Positions 1-6,974 of a stretch of 11,728 nucleotides of DNA are shown here, piece after piece. The position numbers and the translations under genes are program-made. Origin of the DNA: SG8-41 sp032123035 (GTDB lineage Bacteria; Pseudomonadota; Gammaproteobacteria; Burkholderiales; SG8-41). The stretch lies in contig JAQBFV010000038.1 of NCBI GenBank assembly GCA_032123035.1, positions 1-11,728 on the forward strand, in the 5' to 3' direction. How positions within the stretch are numbered: the stretch's first letter is position 1; every line of letters starts with the position of its first letter. The notes beneath the pieces are model-generated. The model was not told the DNA's origin and did no database searches. It worked only from the letters and a program-made list of their open reading frames with translations.

Positions 1-148
1 TAGGAAGCGATGCGCGGCTCAGGCTGGGGGGATACATGGGAGAGTTGATGTTGCGATGTGGAACTTCCTAAGCAGCGGATGAGGTAAGGCCAGGGCAAAT
101 CTTCTATTGCCTCCGTATCCGCCCGAAATTTGTCGGAGTCGGGATTTC

Positions 149-170
149 GAGTTTTTCAACAGAATAGGCC
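149..170. mobile_element. Terminal inverted repeat of an element running off the left edge
   Basis: The bases GAGTTTTTCAACAGAATA followed by GGCC are identical to the right terminal repeat of the two complete miniature elements at 1435-1602 and 2374-2540. No matching left end (reverse complement) is present in bases 1-148, and the sequence inside the repeat differs from the two miniature elements. This is therefore probably the end of a different, longer element, perhaps the autonomous relative, whose body lies left of the window. Bases 1-148 hold no ORF I can support; only short open stretches run in from the edge. Confidence 0.65.
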
Positions 171-185
171 ACTAACGGATATTCG
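167..185. repeat. Partial R repeat (R0) beside the element end
   Basis: GGCCACTAACGGATATTCG resembles the right half of the dispersed R repeat, best seen as GGCCACAAGCGGACATTCG at 10912-10930. It lies directly after the terminal repeat and directly before the stop codon of the first binding-protein gene. As with the two miniature elements, the element end coincides with the GGCC of R. Confidence 0.5.
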
Positions 186-191
186 CGCTGC

Positions 192-1163
192 TCATTCGAT
201 CACTCGGTCGGCGCGCAGCAGGATTGACTGCGGGATGGTGACGCCGATTGCCTTGGCGGTCTTGAGGTTTATCACCAGCTCTAGCTTGGTCGGCACCTCG
301 ATTGGAAGCTTCGAGGCCCTTTGGCCACTGAAAATTTTGTCGACGAAAACCGCCGAGGCGCGAACGAGCTCGGCAAGATTGAACGAATAGGACATGAGGC
401 CGCCCGCATCTGCGAATTCGGAGAATCCGTACATCGTCGCGAGGCGCTCGCGGGCCACGTGCTGAACAATCTGCGAACGATGCACGAAACTGAGTGGGCT
501 TTCGATGACGTAAAGCATATCTGGTTGCATGCCGCGCAGCGCTTCGATCTTGAGCGGAATGTCCTGTTCGGACTTCACCTCGAGCAGTACGACGCTCAAC
601 CTGAGCCTCGCACAGGCGTCCTCTATCGCAGCCAGCATTAACGCTTCGACAGCGTTTCGGGGATTATGGAGAACGGCGACCTGCTTTGCCTTTGGAAAGA
701 GCTCTTTGAGAAGCTGTATGCGTTTGCGGCACAGCATGTCGCTCGGATTGGCGACGCCGGTTCTGTGCGTACCGGGCTCCCACAGACTCCTCACCAGCCC
801 CATTGCGACGGGATAGGCGACAGAGGCGAAGACGATGGGAGTGTCGAGTATCGCCCTAGACGCCGCGACCGCCGCCGTGGTTCCAAGTACATACACAAGG
901 TCGAAGTCTAGATTCGCCAATTCATGCGCGATCACTTCAAGCTGATCGTAGTCGCCCTCTGAAAAGCGGCGTTCGACGACAAGATTCTCACCTTCAACGT
1001 AGCCGAGATCGCGCAGCGTGCCGAACAGCGCATCCTGAAGATGCAGGTCGCCCGGGGCAGAGGATGCGCCCAAATACGCCATCCGATAAGTGCGCTGGGG
1101 GTCACGGCCACTGGCCGATGTGGCAGAGGTTCTGGCGCCGGTCTCGGCAGGATCGATCGTCAC
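192..1163 (-). CDS. ABC-type substrate-binding protein (PF04392-like), signal peptide missing
   Basis: This 323-residue protein looks like the periplasmic solute-binding family ABC_sub_bind (TrpX-like). It has the core YRMAYLGASS near residue 27, the segment LRDLGYVEGENLVVERR, and the family ending LVINLKTAKAIGVTIPQS then LLRADRVIE and stop. Ligand is unknown; relatives are annotated as Trp/Tyr or generic ABC binding proteins. No permease or ATPase gene is nearby. The start is GTG at 1163, overlapping the TGA of the upstream remnant (GTGA). The N-terminus, MTIDPAETGARTSATSASG, has no hydrophobic export signal. A typical signal peptide is encoded 40 codons upstream in another frame (1160-1284). 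The protein is thus either cytoplasmic and non-functional as a binding protein, or made by an unusual frameshift. The frame is open upstream of the GTG, so the exact start is uncertain. A 72-bp leader (1312-1383) shared with two other genes lies upstream. Confidence 0.85.
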   Translation of the reverse strand: MTIDPAETGARTSATSASGRDPQRTYRMAYLGASSAPGDLHLQDALFGTLRDLGYVEGENLVVERRFSEGDYDQLEVIAHELANLDFDLVYVLGTTAAVAASRAILDTPIVFASVAYPVAMGLVRSLWEPGTHRTGVANPSDMLCRKRIQLLKELFPKAKQVAVLHNPRNAVEALMLAAIEDACARLRLSVVLLEVKSEQDIPLKIEALRGMQPDMLYVIESPLSFVHRSQIVQHVARERLATMYGFSEFADAGGLMSYSFNLAELVRASAVFVDKIFSGQRASKLPIEVPTKLELVINLKTAKAIGVTIPQSILLRADRVIE

Positions 1164-1284
1164 TCGATTACCTGGTCGGTGCGCGGATCGTGGGAAGCTT
1201 CGCAGGGGACTGCGCCTGCACGAGCGGTGAGGCGAGCAGCGCGCCCGCGGCGATCAGGAACTGTCTGCGTAGGACTTGGCCCAT
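1160..1284 (-). pseudogene. Stub of a binding-protein gene: Tat-like signal joined to the C-terminal tail
   Basis: From ATG at 1284 the frame reads MGQVLRRQFLIAAGALLASP then LVQAQSPAKLPTIRAPTR and stops at TAA (1168-1170). The first 25 residues are a signal peptide with a twin-arginine-type RRQFL motif, nearly identical to the N-terminus of the intact gene at 7026-8036. One frame over, the next bases read RTDQVIE-stop (TGA at 1160-1162), the family's C-terminal ending; removing two bases would give IRADQVIE in frame with the signal. The simplest reading is an internal deletion of about 0.9 kb that joined the two ends of such a gene, plus a small frameshift. The TGA overlaps the GTG of the next gene, so the signal peptide and the 192-1163 body are probably not one reading frame. 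An AAGG lies 8 bases before the ATG, so the stub may still be translated. Confidence 0.7.
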
Positions 1285-1311
1285 AGCACCCTTACTTCGG
1301 CCCGAACCTGC

Positions 1312-1383
1312 CGAGAACTCTACGCTTTCGGCGTGCCAATGGAAGGTAATTCGGCGGCGATATGGAGTGATTTATCCACGTTG
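1312..1383 (-). promoter_or_regulatory. Shared 72-bp leader, copy A
   Basis: This stretch matches 8065-8135 (copy B) and 10788-10859 (copy C). Shared blocks on the plus strand are CTCTACGCTTTCGGC, CCAATGGAAGG, ATTCGGCGGCG (A and B only) and TTAT-C-(A/C)-TTG at the far end. All copies lie upstream of minus-strand genes. Between A and B the similarity continues into the signal-peptide codons. A transcription or translation signal is plausible; I see only weak promoter-like hexamers, so the role is inferred from position and conservation. Confidence 0.6.
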
Positions 1384-1399
1384 TCCGACCGTCTGCTGT

Positions 1400-1438
1400 G
1401 GGCCGGTAGGAGCAGGCCCCGATCGGCGGCTATCGGCC
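1400..1438. repeat. R repeat (R1), hairpin type, interrupted by MITE1
   Basis: GGCCGGTAG (1401-1409) pairs with CTATCGGCC (1430-1438), a 9-bp imperfect stem. The sequence closely matches R3 (6117-6152) and R4 (6980-7017). The final GGCC is also the first four bases of MITE1. The missing right part of R, AGGAGCGGTC, continues at 1603 on the other side of the element. Confidence 0.7.
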
Positions 1439-1602
1439 TATTGTGTTGAAAAACTCTTTCGCGCGACTTTCTGAACGAATTTTGGGGGTCGTCGACCCCT
1501 TACCCCGTTCGCTAGCGTCGCGTGTAGCGCATCCTGAGCGTTCGACTTTTCGACGACGGCATGCCTCGGGTACGGCAAACGAGTTTTTCAACAGAATAGG
1601 CC
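1435..1602 (+). mobile_element. MITE1, 168-bp miniature inverted-repeat element
   Basis: The element is bounded by imperfect 22-bp inverted ends: GGCCTATTGTGTTGAAAAAC at the left and GAGTTTTTCAACAGAATA plus GGCC at the right. Its reverse complement matches MITE2 (2374-2540) over the full length, with about five substitutions and one length change in a G run (my hand alignment). It encodes no transposase. It contains a short hairpin, GGGGTCGTCGACCCC (1485-1499). GGCC at both ends coincides with the GGCC of an R repeat, so it could be a 4-bp target duplication. Mobilisation in trans by a related transposase is inferred. Confidence 0.85.
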
Positions 1603-1625
1603 AGGAGCGGTCGGTCACCGAGCGG

Positions 1626-1730
1626 CTATTCGATCACCCTGCCGGCGCGCAGCAGCAGCGCCGTGGCCCTGCCGCTGCCCTGCGTCGTGTCGGTAGCGAG
1701 CGCGGTCTTGCCCTCCAGCCCGAGGTCCAT
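1626..1730 (-). pseudogene. 34-codon chimera: SDR-like N-terminus with a binding-protein-like tail
   Basis: The frame starts at ATG 1730, eight bases after AGGAG, and reads MDLGLEGKTALATDTTQGSG, RATALLL, then RAGRVIE and a TAG stop. The first 27 residues look like the start of a short-chain dehydrogenase (expected form: GKTALVTGSTQGIGRATA), with the nucleotide-binding glycines damaged (TG to TD, GIG to GSG). The last bases, CTGCTGCGCGCC then GGCAGGGTGATCGAATAG, match the end of the gene at 192-1163 at about 25 of 30 positions. It lies 21 bases after the stop of the 1752-2330 gene in the same direction, so it may be co-transcribed. It probably records deletion of a dehydrogenase body with joining to a binding-protein tail. 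A truncated SDR that happens to end this way is the alternative, since SDRs often have ARV(I/V) at this point. Confidence 0.6.
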
Positions 1731-1751
1731 GCCGCTGTCTCCTCTGAGATC

Positions 1752-2330
1752 TCAGCGCCTGCGCTTACCCGTGCGCTTCTTTTCCCGACCGGGTTGCGCG
1801 GGGGCATTCGCCAATCTCAGCTTGCGGACCCGTCGCCGGATCAAGCCGGTGAAATACACCGCCGCCCAAAGCACGAATGGGGCCGCGACGAGGTAAACCC
1901 AGGCCGGAACGCTGTTGCCAGAAAGATTCTTCTCGCTGACCTCGCTGCCGACGAAGTTCACACGGTGCACTCGCGCATTCATCTGGTTTCCGTGCTCGGC
2001 CTGCATGCGGACAAGCGCCTGATGTTTGCCAGCGCGCACCGCGATAGCGTCGCCGATATCGCTGTCGTGGAGGTGAAGCCTGATGGCATAGAAGCCCTCG
2101 CTATCTGTTCGGCTGCTGCCGATGAGGCGATCATCTTTGTGTATCGCGACGCTCACCCCGTCCAGCGGGCGCTTGTCGGCGCCAAGCACATAGCCCTGCA
2201 CGTCGTATCGATGGTCGGCCTCGTGCTCCGCCACCGCCGCGGCGGCGAACACCAGCAGAGCCGCAGCGAGGCTCAGCACTCCGGTCCGTGTGACGTCGGG
2301 CCGTTGCGCCCGGCTGCTGTTTTCTGACAT
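1752..2330 (-). CDS. Membrane-anchored carboxypeptidase-regulatory-like domain protein
   Basis: This predicted 192-residue protein starts at ATG 2330. The frame is open to 2426, but that extension is translated from MITE2 (VFQQNRP) and is rejected. Residues 15-34 form a hydrophobic signal or anchor (VTRTGVLSLAAALLVFAAAA). Residues 41-108 resemble a carboxypeptidase-regulatory/CnaB-type beta-sandwich: YDVQGYVLGADKRPLDGVSV, then RTDSEGFYAIRLHLHD. Residues 144-164 form a second membrane helix (WVYLVAAPFVLWAAVYFTGL), followed by a strongly basic tail (RRRVRK, KKRTGKRRR) expected to stay in the cytoplasm. The likely arrangement is an extracytoplasmic domain tethered to the membrane; the His-rich LHLHD and AEHG stretches hint at metal binding but prove nothing. 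It is flanked by two inverted miniature elements, so its promoter region is at least partly element sequence. I do not recognise a specific named gene. Confidence 0.75.
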   Translation of the reverse strand: MSENSSRAQRPDVTRTGVLSLAAALLVFAAAAVAEHEADHRYDVQGYVLGADKRPLDGVSVAIHKDDRLIGSSRTDSEGFYAIRLHLHDSDIGDAIAVRAGKHQALVRMQAEHGNQMNARVHRVNFVGSEVSEKNLSGNSVPAWVYLVAAPFVLWAAVYFTGLIRRRVRKLRLANAPAQPGREKKRTGKRRR

Positions 2331-2363
2331 CACGACCCGTGCCCCTGTGGTGTGTGAACGAAC

Positions 2364-2377
2364 GACCGCTTTCGGCC
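2364..2377. repeat. Left half of the R repeat split by MITE2
   Basis: GACCGCTTTCGGCC at 2364-2377 and GGCCAGGAGCGGTC at 2537-2550 are the two halves. Joined through a single GGCC they give a palindrome with perfect 7-bp arms (GACCGCT / AGCGGTC). The reconstruction supports insertion of MITE2 at GGCC with duplication of those four bases. Confidence 0.65.
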
Positions 2378-2540
2378 TATTCTGTTGAAAAACTCGTTTG
2401 CCGTACCCGAGGCATACGGTCGTCAAAAAGTCGAACGCTCAGGATGCGCTACACGCGACGCTAGCGAACGGGGTAAGGGGTCGACGACCCCAAAATTCAT
2501 TCAGAAAGTCGCGCGAAAGAGTTTTTCAACAGAATAGGCC
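2374..2540 (-). mobile_element. MITE2, 167-bp miniature inverted-repeat element (inverted copy)
   Basis: This is the same element as MITE1 in the opposite orientation, with ends TATTCTGTTGAAAAACTC and GAGTTTTTCAACAGAATA inside GGCC on both sides. The interior includes the same hairpin (GGGGTCGACGACCCC at about 2478-2491 on the plus strand). There is no coding capacity of its own, though its end supplies the false VFQQNRP extension to the neighbouring gene. It lies between the start of the 1752-2330 gene and the stop of the large cyclase gene. Confidence 0.85.
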
Positions 2541-2594
2541 AGGAGCGGTCATCCCGGTTGGTGGAATGTCTCGCCTTGAGCAACCCTCACACCT

Positions 2595-5500
2595 TCAAGT
2601 TACAAAGTCGGCGAGCATGGCTTGAGCTGTCGCACGGTCCGTCGCACAGTCACCATCGGCTATGCGTTCAACGACAGGCCGGAGCAATTCCGCTGCTTCG
2701 TCGATGCGGCCCATCGAATGCCAGTGACGCGCAAGATCGATCGCGGCGCGCAGTTCCAATAACTTGCTGCCCTGGTCGCACGCGACTTCGATGGCCGCCT
2801 TCAGGCAGGCCTCTGCGCTCTGATCGTCACCGGCGTCCAGAGCCAACGCGCCCTGCAGACGGCGAAGGTCTGACAGCGCAAAGGCTTCGCCCGTTTCATC
2901 GAACATTTTCCGAGCCATCACGGCCAGATCGCTGGCCTGTTCCCCAAGGCCCAGGGCGCGCGCGCGCCAGCCAGCCTCAATTCGCAGCCATGAGACCGCC
3001 ATTTTGGATTTTGTCGCCACCAAGGTTGCGTCGGCCTTCAAGTAATTCACGATGCTGGCCGGCTCGCCCTGTCCTGCGAGGAGTAACGCTTGGGTCATCG
3101 ACGCAAGATGCCGATACCAAACCAGATTGTGCTCTGCCGACATCGCGGCCAGCGCATTTGTGTGTCGTTCCAGTTCGGCTTCATCCCGGGATTGCAACGC
3201 GCGCATCAACATGACCATGTGCATATAGCAGATTGAATTTGCATGAGCGGAGGCCATTGCGTAGCGCTCACCATCCTGGGCATGTTTCTCCGCCCGCCGG
3301 GTCTGGCCAAGGTATCCGAGATTGAGCGACATAAAACAATTGCTGCCGACACCGAGGTCCTGCCCATATTGCTTTTCCAGGCCTTTGTGCGTTTCCGGGT
3401 CATAGAGCGCAAAGGAACGGTCGAAATACGTTTGCGCATCCAGAAACCGCCCCACCAACTGCAGCGTAATACCGTACGATCGGTTGGCCACGACCGCCGG
3501 AGCGGTTTCCAGCGCGTCCTCTGTCAATCGAACGAGCGCTTCACCGTGTCGCATCGCTTCAGCAGTTTCTGCTCTGAGATACCTTCCCGTATTGAGGCCG
3601 TAGAGAATGGAAAACCGCAGGGGTGTTTCGCCGATCCTGTCGGCGAGGACGAGCGCCTGTTCAAAAGCAGCCTTCGTCTCGTCAGCCCCCCACCCCTTGC
3701 GGGCCATCGAGGCGACGCCAAGCTGAACCTGCAAGCTCAGCGCATGTTCCATCACGGCATGCTCGCCAGACTCGGTCTGCGGCGCGATCAGGGCGATCGC
3801 TCGCTCCAAATGGGAGATGCCTTCGTCAAAGGCCGGGCGTGCGATGGCGGCCTTGCTCGCCGCTTCCCACAGATCGATAGCGCGGTCGGTCTGTCCCGCC
3901 GTCTCTGCATGATAGGCGAGCACTTCAGGGGCAGTATCCGGCGCTTTCTCCAGCGCCGTCAGGATCCGGCCGTGGATGCTGCGGCGGCGCTCTTTCAACA
4001 GGCTTTCATAGGCGGCGTCGCGCACCAACGCGTGCTTGAACAGATACGCCGCCTCGGGCGGCAGGCCGCGCCGGTAGATCAGTTCAGCCTTGATCAGCCC
4101 CTCGAGCGCCGTGTTGAGCTCGGCCCCGGGGAGCGGCGAAATGCCAGCCAGCAGCCGGTGATCGAACTCCCGCCCGATGCAGGCGGCCATTTGCGCGACT
4201 TCCTTGATCGGTTGCAGGCGATCAAGTCGCGCCATCAGACTGTCATGCAGCGTGCTGGGAATCGCGAGCGCATCCAGCGGGCCGTCAAGAACAAGCCTGT
4301 CGCCGTCGACTTTCAGCGCACCGGTTTCCAGGATCGCCTTGGTGAGTTCCTCGACGAACAGCGGCACGCCATCGGTGCGGCGGGCAATGATCTGCAGGAC
4401 CTCGTCCGGCAGTAACTTGCCATCCGTCAGCTTGTTGACGATCGACAGGATCTGATCCTTGCCCAGTCGGTTGAGCGCAAACCGGGTAACGATCGGATGC
4501 CCGCCAAAGCCATGCTCGAAGGTTGGCCGTGCCGTCGCGAGGAGCAGCACCTTCTCCTCGGCAATCGCATCAAGCGCGATGTCCAGAAGCTCGAGCGTCG
4601 TCGGATCCACCCAATGCAGATCTTCAAATACGGCGAGCAGGGGTTGCTCCTGCGCCTGCCGGACGATCAGCTGAACGAGCGCCTGCATCGTGCGCAGCCT
4701 TAACTGGGCCGGCGTCAGATCGAGTGGTGCATAGCGCCCGCCCGCATCAATGCCGAGCAAGGTGGCCATCAAGGCAGCGTTGCTCGCATTGATCCCGGCC
4801 AGACGCTCGAGCTTGTCGAGACGTCCGGTGCTTCCGTCTGCTGGATGGATGCCGGCCGCATAGGTCAATTGCTGGATAAACGGATAGAACGCGCTGTCGG
4901 AATAATTGGGCGCGCATTGAAAGGTCAAGCGGACGTGATTCTCCTGAGCGATCTCGTCGACCAGCGCACGCGTGACGCGTGACTTGCCGATCCCCGCCTC
5001 CCCGCTGACAACGATCATCTGGCCGGTCCCCGCCTTCGCCCTGGCCCAGCGCTCCCGCATCAGTCCCAGCTCCTGCTCGCGGCCGACAATCGGCGTGAGC
5101 GCGCCTGACTGACGCGCATCAAACCGGCTTTCGCGGGCGGTCTCAGCAATCACCGCATAGGCCTCTACAGCCTCTGAGATACCCTTGAGACGCTGTGCGC
5201 CGAGAGGCTCTAGTTCAAACATATTGCCAAGCAGGCTGCGCGTTTCCTGCGGCAATACCAGCTGGTTCGGTTTCGCCAGGCCCTGCAATCGGGCCGCAAG
5301 GTTGGGCGTCTCGCCGACAACCGCGGCTTCTTCGGACGCGCCGCTGCCGATCAGGTCGCCGACAATCACGACACCGGTTGCGATCCCTACGCGAGAGGCA
5401 AGAGAGACGCCATCGGGCCCCGATGTGTTCCTGACACTCGCGATGATTTCCAGGCCTGCACGAACCGCCCTTTCAGCATCATCGTCATTGGCACGCGGCC

Positions 5501-5954
5501 AGCCGAAATAGCACAGCACGCCATCGCCCATGTAGCGGGCCACAAAACCTTCGTGGCGGGTCACCACGCCGGCAACGGTATTCTGATATCGCGTAATGAC
5601 ATCGCGCACGACTTCGGGGTCGACCTTCGTTGCCATCTCGGTCGAACCGACCAGATCGACAAACATCACCGTCAGTTGACGCCGCTCTGCTTCAGAGATC
5701 GTGGAACGGGCCTCTTTCGCTGCGGGACTCGCTGCTGCGGCGATTGCGGGTCCAGGGGCAGGCGAATCAGGACTGCCGTCGAGCTGTTTGATCGCCTCTT
5801 GTATCCGACGACGCGGCCCCACCGGCAGCCCGAGTTCCTTTAAGTCCTCGGCGCTCAGTTGCGGCAGATCGGAAAACTCAATCTCGGCTTCAGTGAATGC
5901 AGATCCGTACTTTTCCAGTCCAAGCGCGGCTAGCCAGCAGGCAACATCCGACAA
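2595..5954 (-). CDS. SAM domain / class III nucleotide cyclase / AAA ATPase / TPR-like signalling protein
   Basis: This 1119-residue protein probably makes cAMP and is regulated by its own ATPase and repeat modules. Residues 1-60 are a SAM domain (WLAALGLEKYGSAFTEAEIE). Residues 92-270 are the cyclase domain: metal-binding Asp100 in MFVDLVGST, Asp144 in RYMGDGVLCYFG, and the catalytic Asn218/Arg222 pair in ETPNLAARLQ. Residues 288-480 are an AAA_16-type ATPase: GREQEL, Walker A GEAGIGKS (318-325), Walker B-like LLAVFEDLHW with Asp445. The rest, to ~1119, is helical and TPR-like. The base-selecting position, often Asp in VGD-N, here reads VGET (Thr216), as in some class IIIb enzymes, so substrate preference should be tested. 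The start is TTG at 5954, 7 bases after GGAG; the next in-frame Met (107) would remove the SAM domain and metal Asp100. It is transcribed alone and divergently from the hemolysin III gene. Confidence 0.9.
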   Translation of the reverse strand: MSDVACWLAALGLEKYGSAFTEAEIEFSDLPQLSAEDLKELGLPVGPRRRIQEAIKQLDGSPDSPAPGPAIAAAASPAAKEARSTISEAERRQLTVMFVDLVGSTEMATKVDPEVVRDVITRYQNTVAGVVTRHEGFVARYMGDGVLCYFGWPRANDDDAERAVRAGLEIIASVRNTSGPDGVSLASRVGIATGVVIVGDLIGSGASEEAAVVGETPNLAARLQGLAKPNQLVLPQETRSLLGNMFELEPLGAQRLKGISEAVEAYAVIAETARESRFDARQSGALTPIVGREQELGLMRERWARAKAGTGQMIVVSGEAGIGKSRVTRALVDEIAQENHVRLTFQCAPNYSDSAFYPFIQQLTYAAGIHPADGSTGRLDKLERLAGINASNAALMATLLGIDAGGRYAPLDLTPAQLRLRTMQALVQLIVRQAQEQPLLAVFEDLHWVDPTTLELLDIALDAIAEEKVLLLATARPTFEHGFGGHPIVTRFALNRLGKDQILSIVNKLTDGKLLPDEVLQIIARRTDGVPLFVEELTKAILETGALKVDGDRLVLDGPLDALAIPSTLHDSLMARLDRLQPIKEVAQMAACIGREFDHRLLAGISPLPGAELNTALEGLIKAELIYRRGLPPEAAYLFKHALVRDAAYESLLKERRRSIHGRILTALEKAPDTAPEVLAYHAETAGQTDRAIDLWEAASKAAIARPAFDEGISHLERAIALIAPQTESGEHAVMEHALSLQVQLGVASMARKGWGADETKAAFEQALVLADRIGETPLRFSILYGLNTGRYLRAETAEAMRHGEALVRLTEDALETAPAVVANRSYGITLQLVGRFLDAQTYFDRSFALYDPETHKGLEKQYGQDLGVGSNCFMSLNLGYLGQTRRAEKHAQDGERYAMASAHANSICYMHMVMLMRALQSRDEAELERHTNALAAMSAEHNLVWYRHLASMTQALLLAGQGEPASIVNYLKADATLVATKSKMAVSWLRIEAGWRARALGLGEQASDLAVMARKMFDETGEAFALSDLRRLQGALALDAGDDQSAEACLKAAIEVACDQGSKLLELRAAIDLARHWHSMGRIDEAAELLRPVVERIADGDCATDRATAQAMLADFVT

Positions 5955-6112
5955 CTTTGCTCTCCCAGGTCGAAACTGGCCGCAATCTTACGCGCCAAAA
6001 TAGCCGGACTCGACATAGGGTTAACTGGAACCTTCGTGTCTAAATCCGGCGCGTGGACCACGTCCTGAACCGCACCGAACGTGCGCCGAATGTGTACAAA
6101 TGGAATGACCGC

Positions 6113-6164
6113 TAAGGGTCGGTAGCGCAGTCCCGACCGGCGGCTACCGGCCACAACCGGACTG
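6113..6164. repeat. R repeat (R3), hairpin type
   Basis: GGTCGGTAG (6117-6125) pairs with CTACCGGCC (6144-6152), giving a 9-bp stem with one G-T pair. CTAAGGGTCGGTAG is shared exactly with R4 on the far side of the hemolysin III gene, so the gene lies between direct repeats. The rest of the 5955-6314 gap is the divergent upstream region of the two genes; I see no confident promoter in it. Confidence 0.7.
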
Positions 6165-6314
6165 TCGATAGGACACGGCATTTTGCGCTGCTTTGCATTG
6201 ACCTCACCGGTTCTCGACTCAGGTCAATACCGATCGTCCACAGTGTGCTTTCGGTCGAGCAAGCAGACCTGGAGCAAGCCCGAGCGAGTCCTCCGACGTG
6301 TGACAATCGACCTG

Positions 6315-6950
6315 ATGGTCGAACGCCCGCAGAGCCTAGGCGAAGAAATCGCCAACAGCGTGAGCCATGGCGTGGCGCTACTGGCAACCATTGTGGCGGT
6401 GCCGTTCTTGATCGCCGCAACGCAGCATCTCGACCTGGCCAACGTCGTCGGTGCTAGCGTGTTTGCGGCGACGATGGTGCTGCTGTATCTGACTTCGACG
6501 TTGTACCACGCGTTGCCGACGGGGCGCGCCAAGCGCGTTTTCCAGAAGCTCGATCACGGCGCAATCTACGTATTCATCGCGGGCAGCTACACGCCGTTCA
6601 CGCTGGGCGCATTGGGTGGTGCCTGGGGTTGGACGCTATTTGGGGTGGTGTGGTCGCTCGCGGTCTTAGGCGTCACGCTGAAGGCGTTCGACCGCCTGTC
6701 GCATCCCTGGCTTTCGACGGGGCTCTATCTAATCATGGGCTGGATTGTGCTGATTGCGGTTGTGCCACTCGTCGAACGCGTGCCTCCGCCCGGCGTCGCA
6801 TTGCTCGTGGCCGGCGGACTCGCATACACAGCGGGTGTCGTGTTCTTCATGCTCGATTCCCGGTTGCGGTACGCGCACGCGGTATGGCACAGCTTCGTCG
6901 TAGCCGGTTCCGGCTGTCACTTCTTCGCGGTGCTGAGTTACGCGGCGTGA
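6315..6950 (+). CDS. Hemolysin III family (PAQR-like) membrane protein
   Basis: This predicted 211-residue integral membrane protein has about seven hydrophobic segments and the family's expected length. Family motifs are present: STLYHALP with His65, KLDHGAIYVFIAGSYTPF with Asp80, and HAVWHSFVVAGSGCHFF with His188 and His192. In PAQR/hemolysin III relatives these His residues and the Asp build a zinc-dependent, hydrolase-like site in the membrane. Bacterial function is poorly defined; 'hemolysin' is historical and no cytolytic role is implied. The frame is open back to 6183, but the extra residues are not hydrophobic or family-like. ATG 6315 (MVERPQSLGEEIANSVSHG) fits the family start; GTG 6300 is an alternative. 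No strong ribosome-binding site precedes either. It is a single-gene unit, flanked by direct R repeats (R3, R4). Confidence 0.88.
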   Translation: MVERPQSLGEEIANSVSHGVALLATIVAVPFLIAATQHLDLANVVGASVFAATMVLLYLTSTLYHALPTGRAKRVFQKLDHGAIYVFIAGSYTPFTLGALGGAWGWTLFGVVWSLAVLGVTLKAFDRLSHPWLSTGLYLIMGWIVLIAVVPLVERVPPPGVALLVAGGLAYTAGVVFFMLDSRLRYAHAVWHSFVVAGSGCHFFAVLSYAA

Positions 6951-6974
6951 CGCCGCTCCGAGATCGAGCGTCGG

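Noticed and set aside
1160..1284. Programmed frameshift linking the signal peptide to the 323-residue body
   Set aside because: No slippery run is visible, and the intervening RxDQVIE-stop is better explained as the end of a deleted gene copy.
1485..1499. GGGGTCGTCGACCCC as a transcription terminator
   Set aside because: It is an internal part of both MITE copies and is not followed by a T run.
1443..2327. Long plus-strand open frame (294 codons)
   Set aside because: It begins inside MITE1 and is antisense to the carboxypeptidase-regulatory-like gene; its translation has no domain or membrane pattern.
2331..2426. N-terminal extension of the 1752-2330 gene
   Set aside because: The added residues include VFQQNRP, which is the translated MITE end; the signal-like helix and domain begin after ATG 2330.
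1435..2540. CRISPR-like direct repeats
   Set aside because: There are only two copies, inverted, 168 bp long and separated by a gene; there is no regular spacer pattern.
3243..4415. 390-codon plus-strand open frame
   Set aside because: Antisense to the large cyclase gene, whose domains and catalytic residues are clear on the other strand; the product is low-complexity and Arg/Gln rich, typical of a GC-rich shadow frame.
6183..6314. N-terminal extension of the hemolysin III protein
   Set aside because: The extra 44 residues are not family-like; ATG 6315 gives the usual length and start.
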